Positions 6,126 to 11,282 of a stretch of 11,282 nucleotides of DNA are shown piece after piece (within the stretch, counting starts at the first letter, position 1; every line of letters begins with the position of its first letter). Position numbers and translations under genes: made by a program. The stretch is from Legionella genomosp. 1. Lineage in GTDB: Bacteria > Pseudomonadota > Gammaproteobacteria > Legionellales > Legionellaceae. Under the pieces are notes generated by a model. The model searched no databases. It saw only the letters and a list, made by a program, of their open reading frames with translations, and had not been told where the DNA came from. The stretch covers positions 1 to 11,282 of the forward strand of contig CAMDMN010000044.1 of assembly GCA_945901965.1 (NCBI GenBank), read 5' to 3'.

Positions 6126-7733
6126 CTACATTCTAAACACACCAAATTCTGTTGATGGTATTGGCGCATTAAGGGCGACATTTAAGCTTAATCCTAAAAC
6201 TCGTCTTGTATCATGCGGTGCAATTACACCATCATCCCACAAGCGAGCAGAAGCGTAATATGGATTGCCTTGTTTTTCATAGAGCTCGCGTAAATTAGCT
6301 TTAAATTTTTCTTCTTCATCGATGCTCCAACTAGTACCATCTTTGTCATATTTATCGCGATTTACTTGGGCTAATACATTGGCCGCTTGCTCGCCACCCA
6401 TTACTGAAATTCTTGCATTAGGCCATGACCATAAAAAACGAGGATCATAAGCACGGCCACACATAGCATAATTGCCAGCACCAAAACTTCCGCCAACGAT
6501 TACAGTAAGTTTAGGTACTTTTGCATTAGCGACAGCCATTACCATTTTAGCACCATGCTTGGCAATGCCCGCAGCTTCATACTTAGATCCAACCATAAAT
6601 CCTGTAATATTTTGTAAAAAAATTAAGGGAATTTTTCTCATTGTACAAAGTTCAATAAAATGAGTGCCTTTTAAAGCTGATTCTCCAAATAGAATTCCAT
6701 TATTAGCGATAATGCCGATTTGGTGACCGTATAATCGAGCAAATCCACAGATAAGAGTTGTACCAAATAAAGCTTTAAATTCATCAAAGTCTGACCCGTC
6801 TACAATGCGAGCAATGATTTCTTTAATATCAAATGGTTTGCGTGGATCTTCTGGAACTATTCCATCTAGTTCTAATTCACTATAAATTGGATCTATGCTT
6901 GCAATTTTATTCGGTGATTCTTGTTTTTTTCTATTTAAATTAGAAACAATGTTTCTTGCTAAATGAAGAGCATGCTCATCATTTTCAGCATAATAATCAG
7001 CAACACCTGATTGGCGACAATGAATATCAGCGCCGCCTAGTTCTTCTGCAGATATTATTTCACCGGTCGCGGCCTTTACTAATGGTGGGCCACCTAAAAA
7101 TATCGTTGACTGTTTTCTTACCATTATAGATTCATCAGCCATCGCCGGCACATAAGCACCTCCAGCGGTACATGATCCCATGACTACAGCAATTTGTGGA
7201 ATATTAGCGGCTGATAAATTTGCCTGATTATAAAAAATCCTCCCGAAATGATCTCTATCTGGGAATACTTCATCTTGCATTGGTAGAAAAGCGCCACCAG
7301 AATCAACAAGATAAACACAAGGTAAATGATTAGCCGCTGCAATTTCTTGAGCGCGTAAATGTTTTTTAACAGTAAGAGGATAATAAGTCCCACCTTTTAC
7401 CGTGGCATCATTGACAATAATCATGCATTCAATACCCGCAATACTACCAACGCCGGTAATTAAACCTGCCGCAGGAACTGGATGATTATATACGTTAAAG
7501 GCTGCAAGTTGTGATAACTCAAGAAAAGGACTGCCTTTATCTAGTAGCTCTTGGAGCCGTTCGCGAGGCAATAATTTACCATGTTTTTTATGCCTTTCTC
7601 GAGCTTTCTCATCGCCACCTAAGGAAATTTGCTCCACAGTTTGCTCGAGTTTTTTTAACAAGTCAGTCATGTAATCAAAATTATCTTTGTATTCATGACC
7701 TTCAAGTTTTAAATTTGAGAAGATTTTTGCCAT
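6126..7733 (-). CDS. liuB: Methylcrotonyl-CoA carboxylase carboxyltransferase (beta) subunit
   Basis: LiuB (535 residues) transfers CO2 from biotin on LiuD to 3-methylcrotonyl-CoA. It has two crotonase-like carboxyltransferase halves. The N-terminal half contains ARERHKKHGKLLPRERL (44-60), NDATVKGGTYYPLTVKKHLR (108-127), VDSGGAFLP and GSCTAGGAYVPAMADE (186-201). The C-terminal half contains FLQNITGFMVG (372-382), GGSFGAGNYAMCGRAYDPRF (414-433) and GGEQAANVL (446-454). These motifs and the length match MCC beta rather than propionyl-CoA carboxylase beta, which is usually shorter at the N terminus and has different glycine motifs. ATG at 7731-7733 lies 7 nt after AAGGA, which overlaps the TAA of the small membrane gene 10 nt upstream. 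The active form is expected to be a LiuB-LiuD alpha6-beta6 complex in the cytosol. Confidence 0.95.
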   Translation of the reverse strand: MAKIFSNLKLEGHEYKDNFDYMTDLLKKLEQTVEQISLGGDEKARERHKKHGKLLPRERLQELLDKGSPFLELSQLAAFNVYNHPVPAAGLITGVGSIAGIECMIIVNDATVKGGTYYPLTVKKHLRAQEIAAANHLPCVYLVDSGGAFLPMQDEVFPDRDHFGRIFYNQANLSAANIPQIAVVMGSCTAGGAYVPAMADESIMVRKQSTIFLGGPPLVKAATGEIISAEELGGADIHCRQSGVADYYAENDEHALHLARNIVSNLNRKKQESPNKIASIDPIYSELELDGIVPEDPRKPFDIKEIIARIVDGSDFDEFKALFGTTLICGFARLYGHQIGIIANNGILFGESALKGTHFIELCTMRKIPLIFLQNITGFMVGSKYEAAGIAKHGAKMVMAVANAKVPKLTVIVGGSFGAGNYAMCGRAYDPRFLWSWPNARISVMGGEQAANVLAQVNRDKYDKDGTSWSIDEEEKFKANLRELYEKQGNPYYASARLWDDGVIAPHDTRRVLGLSLNVALNAPIPSTEFGVFRM

Positions 7734-7743
7734 AATTAAATCC

Positions 7744-8058
7744 TTAATGAATAAGAATTTTAGAAATTACGAGAATAAGCCATATAAACCAAGTTACTTC
7801 GATAAAATAAGTCATATGCTTTCCTTTAATAGCGCGGTAAATAAGATCTGGAATGGCGGCGACTATTATCGGTATAAGTACTAGGGTAATTACCCTACAA
7901 ATGGTAATGCTTAAGCTACTACCACTAAATATTGGAGCTAATTTAGCATTTATTATTGTATAAAACATGACAATATTAACGATAGCTAAATGAATATATG
8001 GAGCGAATACTACTACTAATATAGATAAAATAAGATAAATAATAGACTGTTTAACCAT
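7744..8058 (-). CDS. Small membrane protein of unknown function within the liu operon
   Basis: I do not recognise this 104-residue protein. It is strongly hydrophobic, with three likely membrane segments at about 5-37 (long enough to be a hairpin of two helices around Pro20), 50-72 and 83-103. The positively charged loop RAIKGK (75-80) between the last two segments is probably cytoplasmic. There is no signal-peptide cleavage motif and no recognised catalytic motif. It is a real gene by context: its ATG (8056-8058) overlaps the thiolase end by 8 bases, GAGGTG lies 4 nt before the ATG, and its TAA sits in the ribosome-binding site of liuB. It might help uptake or membrane association of a pathway component, but nothing in the sequence shows this. 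Confidence 0.75.
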   Translation of the reverse strand: MVKQSIIYLILSILVVVFAPYIHLAIVNIVMFYTIINAKLAPIFSGSSLSITICRVITLVLIPIIVAAIPDLIYRAIKGKHMTYFIEVTWFIWLILVISKILIH

Positions 8059-9241
8059 GAATCACCTCGATTGCAACTGCTGTAGCTTCTCCGCCGCCGA
8101 TACATAAGGCTGCGATTCCTTTTGTTTTTTGTTCATTAATAAGAGCATGAATCAGTGTAACGATAATTCTTGCCCCAGATGCGCCAATTGGGTGACCTAA
8201 GGCACAAGCTCCGCCATGTATATTAACCTTATTTACATCTAAATTAAGCTCTTTTATAGCAGTCATTGTAACAACTGCAAAGGCTTCATTTATTTCGTAA
8301 AGATCAACGTCATCTTTTTGCCAGTTTGCTTTTATTAATACTTTCTTGATTGCTTCAATTGGTGCTGTAGTAAACCATTCAGGTTCAAAAGCATAGCTTG
8401 CATGCGCTACTATTTTTGCCAAAGGTTTAATCCCTCGTTTTAATGCATTTTCTTTAGTCATTAAAATAAGACTCGCAGCACCATCAGCGATTGAACTTGA
8501 GTTAGCTGCAGTAACGGTGCCATCTATTGAAAATGCTGGACGAAGTTTAGAAATTTTATCTAATTTTTTAGGATCAGGGCCTTCGTCTTTAGTAATAATT
8601 GTATCGCCAGTTTTTTGCGATATAGTAATTGGCACTATTTCATTAGCAAATTTCAATTCATTTTGCGCCTTAAGCGCACGAGTCATTGAGCGAGCTGCAT
8701 ATATATCTTGATCTTCACGACTAAAATTATAAAATTTTGCGGTATTATCAGCAAAAACACCCATTAATTTACCTTTATCATAAGCATCTTCAAGGCCATC
8801 AATAAACATATGATCAATTAATACATCATGCCCAAGACGATATCCCTCTCGTGCTTTAGCCAGTAAATAAGGCGCATTAGACATGCTTTCCATGCCGCTT
8901 GCGAGGACTATATTAGCTGAGCCTACTTTAATTAAATCATGAGCGAGCATAACAGCTTTCATGCCAGAGCCGCACATTTTATTAATTGTGGTAGCTCCAG
9001 TACCAGATGGAATATTTGCTTTTAATGCTGCTTGTCTTGCAGGAGCTTGGCCAATACCTGCTTGTAATACGCAGCCTGATATTACTTCATCAATATCAGC
9101 AGGCGTTAGATTTGCTTGGTTTATAGCGGCATTATGTGCAATTGCACCTAATTCAGGGGCAGAAAGTGAAGATAAATTACCTAGCATGCCACCGCTAGGT
9201 GTTCTCATTGCTGCAACTATATAGATTTCATCATCCATCAT
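8051..9241 (-). CDS. Acetyl-CoA C-acetyltransferase (thiolase)
   Basis: A degradative/biosynthetic type II thiolase of 396 residues, catalysing reversible cleavage of acetoacetyl-CoA with CoA into two acetyl-CoA. The nucleophile Cys90 lies in NKMCGSGMKA, followed by NEAF (318-321), the GGACALGHPIGASGARI block with His350, and Cys380 in CIGGGEA. ATG at 9239-9241 shares one base with the liuA stop (TGATG) and has AAGGA 9 nt upstream. A TTG one codon earlier and an ATG one codon later are weaker choices. Inside the liu operon it would process acetoacetate made by LiuE once this has been activated to acetoacetyl-CoA. No CoA-transferase or acetoacetyl-CoA synthetase is present in the window. Names such as atoB or phaA are possible; other 3-ketoacyl-CoA specificity cannot be ruled out. 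Confidence 0.9.
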   Translation of the reverse strand: MMDDEIYIVAAMRTPSGGMLGNLSSLSAPELGAIAHNAAINQANLTPADIDEVISGCVLQAGIGQAPARQAALKANIPSGTGATTINKMCGSGMKAVMLAHDLIKVGSANIVLASGMESMSNAPYLLAKAREGYRLGHDVLIDHMFIDGLEDAYDKGKLMGVFADNTAKFYNFSREDQDIYAARSMTRALKAQNELKFANEIVPITISQKTGDTIITKDEGPDPKKLDKISKLRPAFSIDGTVTAANSSSIADGAASLILMTKENALKRGIKPLAKIVAHASYAFEPEWFTTAPIEAIKKVLIKANWQKDDVDLYEINEAFAVVTMTAIKELNLDVNKVNIHGGACALGHPIGASGARIIVTLIHALINEQKTKGIAALCIGGGEATAVAIEVIHG

Positions 9242-10401
9242 CAAAGATTTTCCTTAAATAATTCTCTACCAATTAGCATACGTCTAATTTCAGAAGTACC
9301 TGCACCAATTTCATAAAGTTTGGCATCACGTAAAAGTCTTCCGGTTGGATATTCATTAATGTAGCCGTTACCGCCTAAAATTTGGATGGCTTGAAGCGCC
9401 ATTTGCGTGGCCTTTTCAGCAGTATATAAAATCACGCTAGCGGCATCTTTACGGTTTACTTGATGGTGATCGCAAGCTCTTGCAACAGCATAAAGATACG
9501 AGCGAGAGGCATTAAGCTCTGTATAAAGATCGGCAACTTTACCTTGAATAAACTGAAACTCGCCAATAGCCTGGTTAAATTGCTTTCTTTCATGAATATA
9601 AGGTAAAACTACATCTTGACATGCCTGCATAATACCAACAGGTCCTGCCGCAAGAATGGTGCGTTCATAGTCAAGACCACTCATTAAAACTTTAACTCCT
9701 TGGTTTAATTCCCCAAGGAGGTTAACTGCTGGCACTTTACACTCGGTGAACACAAGTTCTGACGTATTGGATCCGCGCATACCAAGTTTATCAAGTTTTT
9801 GTGCGGTACTAAAACCATTAAAATCTCTTTCGATAATAAATGCAGAAATGCCTTTGGCGCCTAAATTTTTATCAGTTTTTGCATAAACTACTAAAACATT
9901 TGCATCAGGTCCGTTAGTTATCCACATTTTGGTGCCATTTAGGATGAAAAAATCACCTTCTTTTCTGGCTTGTAATTGCATGCTGATAACATCAGATCCT
10001 GAGTTAGCTTCACTCATAGCTAAAGCACCGACATGCTCGCCTTTTATTAATTTAGGTAAATATTTTAGCTTTTGTTCTTTATTACCATTTAAATAAATTT
10101 GATTAACACATAAATTTGAATGAGCCGCATAACTTAAACCAACGGCGGCTGATGCGCGTGATATTTCTTCCATGGCAATTGCATGAGCTAAATAGCCCAT
10201 ATTAGCACCACCATATTCTTCACTAACAGTAATGCCTAATAATCCCATATCGCCAAATTTTTGCCATAGTTGATTAGGGAAGGTATTATCAATATCAATC
10301 TTATGAGCAAGTGGTGCTATTTCACGTTTTGCAAAATTGTATACACTGTCACGTAAGAGATCATACGTTTCGCCAAGATTATGTTGTAAGCCAATGTGCA
10401 T
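9241..10401 (-). CDS. liuA: Isovaleryl-CoA dehydrogenase
   Basis: This 386-residue FAD acyl-CoA dehydrogenase oxidises isovaleryl-CoA to 3-methylcrotonyl-CoA and passes electrons to electron-transfer flavoprotein. The family FAD/substrate signature LAMSEANSGSDV is at 127-138, with MWITNGPDAN at 159-168 and QILGGNGYINEYPTGRLLRDAKLYEIGAGTSE near the C terminus. Two features point to isovaleryl-CoA specificity. The catalytic base is Glu246 in LDYERTILAAGP. The usual YEGTSE glutamate position is instead YEIGAGTSE (363-371), as in known isovaleryl-CoA dehydrogenases. It is the first gene of the minus-strand operon. Its ATG has AGGA 4 nt upstream. Confidence 0.95.
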   Translation of the reverse strand: MHIGLQHNLGETYDLLRDSVYNFAKREIAPLAHKIDIDNTFPNQLWQKFGDMGLLGITVSEEYGGANMGYLAHAIAMEEISRASAAVGLSYAAHSNLCVNQIYLNGNKEQKLKYLPKLIKGEHVGALAMSEANSGSDVISMQLQARKEGDFFILNGTKMWITNGPDANVLVVYAKTDKNLGAKGISAFIIERDFNGFSTAQKLDKLGMRGSNTSELVFTECKVPAVNLLGELNQGVKVLMSGLDYERTILAAGPVGIMQACQDVVLPYIHERKQFNQAIGEFQFIQGKVADLYTELNASRSYLYAVARACDHHQVNRKDAASVILYTAEKATQMALQAIQILGGNGYINEYPTGRLLRDAKLYEIGAGTSEIRRMLIGRELFKENL

Positions 10402-10451
10402 AGTTTCCTAAAAATACGTTAAACTATAAGCATCTTATCACCATAAATGAA
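10402..10451 (-). promoter_or_regulatory. Probable liu operon promoter region with small palindrome
   Basis: On the minus strand TATAGT (10428-10423) is a 5-of-6 match to a -10 box. Transcription would start near 10416, leaving a leader of about 15 nt with AGGA (10409-10406) before the liuA ATG. A clear -35 is missing: TTCATT (10451-10446) at 17-nt spacing matches only weakly, as expected for an activator-dependent or regulated promoter. The palindrome ataag-cat-cttat (10426-10438) overlaps the -10 edge and could be an operator. No regulator gene is adjacent, so which protein binds is unknown. Confidence 0.45.
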
Positions 10452-10474
10452 GAATTGTCAGCAACCAGAGTATG

Positions 10475-10493
10475 AAGTTTTTATAAAAAACTT
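10475..10493. promoter_or_regulatory. 8-bp perfect palindrome before the plus-strand gene
   Basis: aagttttt (10475-10482) and aaaaactt (10486-10493) are perfect inverted repeats around a 3-nt centre, 21 nt upstream of the ATG at 10515. The segment may be an operator or a leader hairpin. A possible -35 TTGTCA lies at 10455-10460, but no good -10 sits at the right distance, so the promoter itself is uncertain. Confidence 0.35.
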
Positions 10494-10514
10494 TGTTAAA
10501 AGGAGAATTTAATA

Positions 10515-11201
10515 ATGAGAAAATTGGCTTTGTGGGGGCATAATCTTGATGATTATTTAGAAATCTTTGATTTATCATCGAGTGATCTTAAAGCAAATTT
10601 TCTAGAATATGGTTCTGGTGCTAGTGCTTTTAATGCAATAGTTCATGCAAAAGGCGGAAAAGTTATTAGTTGTGATCCTTTATTTATTTATGATAAAGAA
10701 AAAATCAAGGCAGAAGCGTCGTTGATTTTTGAAGAGATGGTTGAGCGCGTAAAGAGTATTAAAGATAAATTTGATTTTTCTAAATTTGGCGGCCTTGATG
10801 GATTAATTGCTTTAAGACGCGAAGGGATGAATAAATTTTTTGCAGATTTTGAAGTTGGGAAGAAAGAAGGGCGATATATACCAACTCCTGATAATAACAG
10901 ATTACCTTTCCCTGATTTTACTTTTGATTATGCTTTAAGTTCGCATTATTTATTTGCAAATTTTGATAATCAAGACGTAAATTTTCATTTGAATATAATT
11001 CGTGAATTACTACGTGTCGCAAAAGAGGTAAGAATTTTCCCGGTTATTGATCGCTTTGGCGAACCATCTCCATTTCTAGGTCCGGTACTTTTAGGATTGA
11101 ATCAAGAGCAATATGGTGTTGAGGTTCGTGAAGTGAAATATTCTTTGCAGACTAAGGGAAATGCGATGCTAAGGGTGTGGGCGGAAAAGTGCAATTTGTG
11201 A
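10515..11201 (+). CDS. SAM-dependent methyltransferase-like protein, substrate unknown
   Basis: This 228-residue soluble protein has the pattern of a class I Rossmann-fold methyltransferase. FLEYGSGASAF (29-39) looks like the SAM-binding glycine loop, and VISCDP (50-55) ends beta-strand 2 with the acidic Asp54. LPFPDFTFDYALSSHYLF (130-147) matches motif IV, the strand after which the substrate sits. ELLRVAKEVRIFPVID (164-179) matches the helix and strand of the post-motif region. A charged helical insertion spans about 57-120. It has the layout of uncharacterised proteins I remember from gammaproteobacteria, for which no substrate is known. ATG is preceded by AAGGAGA (10499-10505). The gene is divergent from the liu operon and ends with TGA. 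A methyltransferase role is inferred from motifs only, and loss of activity is possible. Confidence 0.7.
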   Translation: MRKLALWGHNLDDYLEIFDLSSSDLKANFLEYGSGASAFNAIVHAKGGKVISCDPLFIYDKEKIKAEASLIFEEMVERVKSIKDKFDFSKFGGLDGLIALRREGMNKFFADFEVGKKEGRYIPTPDNNRLPFPDFTFDYALSSHYLFANFDNQDVNFHLNIIRELLRVAKEVRIFPVIDRFGEPSPFLGPVLLGLNQEQYGVEVREVKYSLQTKGNAMLRVWAEKCNL

Positions 11202-11282
11202 CAAGGTACGATTGTCTAAACTTAAAACCATTATATCCGAGCCGCGACAGTCAGGGAGCGGAGCATTGATAACTATTAAACT
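11202..11282. other. Non-coding tail with small inverted repeats
   Basis: No gene is visible after the TGA at 11199-11201. gacaa/ttgtc (11200-11204 and 11212-11216) could form a weak 5-bp hairpin at the gene end, without a T-run. Further on, gccgcgacagtcagggagcg contains CCGC (11242-11245) and GCGG (11258-11261) with an inner gac/gtc pair. This is markedly more GC-rich than its surroundings and looks like part of a dispersed palindromic repeat, but the window ends too soon to define it. Confidence 0.3.

Noticed and set aside
7184..7393. Hydrophobic 69-residue minus-strand reading frame
   Set aside because: It lies wholly inside liuB in another frame, has no ribosome-binding site context in the operon, and is a shadow.
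1..11282. CRISPR array, tRNA, rRNA or known riboswitch
   Set aside because: No regularly spaced repeats, cloverleaf or conserved RNA signature was seen on either strand.

Overview
This AT-rich window looks chromosomal and gammaproteobacterial. The liu (leucine/isovalerate) operon proteins and the octaprenyl-diphosphate synthase resemble those of Pseudomonas and E. coli, but the base composition is much lower in GC. A relative of the Legionellales fits best. That placement is an inference from protein resemblance and composition, not something I could search.

Layout. Positions 3-1211 hold what appears to be a complete IS110-family insertion sequence of the IS621 type, on the minus strand. Its transposase is broken by one in-frame TGA. 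The 5' non-coding part of the element folds on paper into a bridge RNA with all four expected guide segments. The element sits at the foot of a REP-like hairpin (1212-1238). Next comes ispB (1244-2212, minus), read from a GTG start with its own promoter. A 138-bp palindromic, MITE-like repeat (2326-2463) follows and begins exactly at the liuE stop codon.

From 10401 down to 2461 runs one tightly packed minus-strand operon: liuA (isovaleryl-CoA dehydrogenase), an acetyl-CoA acetyltransferase, a small unidentified membrane protein, liuB and liuD (the two subunits of methylcrotonyl-CoA carboxylase), liuC (methylglutaconyl-CoA hydratase) and liuE (HMG-CoA lyase). Gene ends overlap or lie 8-13 bases apart, and each gene has a visible ribosome-binding site. 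Together they take isovaleryl-CoA to acetyl-CoA plus acetoacetate. The thiolase could split acetoacetyl-CoA once acetoacetate has been activated by an enzyme encoded elsewhere. Divergently, on the plus strand (10515-11201), lies a methyltransferase-like protein of unknown substrate. The last 80 bases are non-coding and may hold another palindromic repeat.

The most interesting signal is the IS element. Short exact matches link its putative bridge RNA to the visible left flank, to the right end and, partly, to the right flank. They define the core dinucleotide CT and predict the bases just outside the window.
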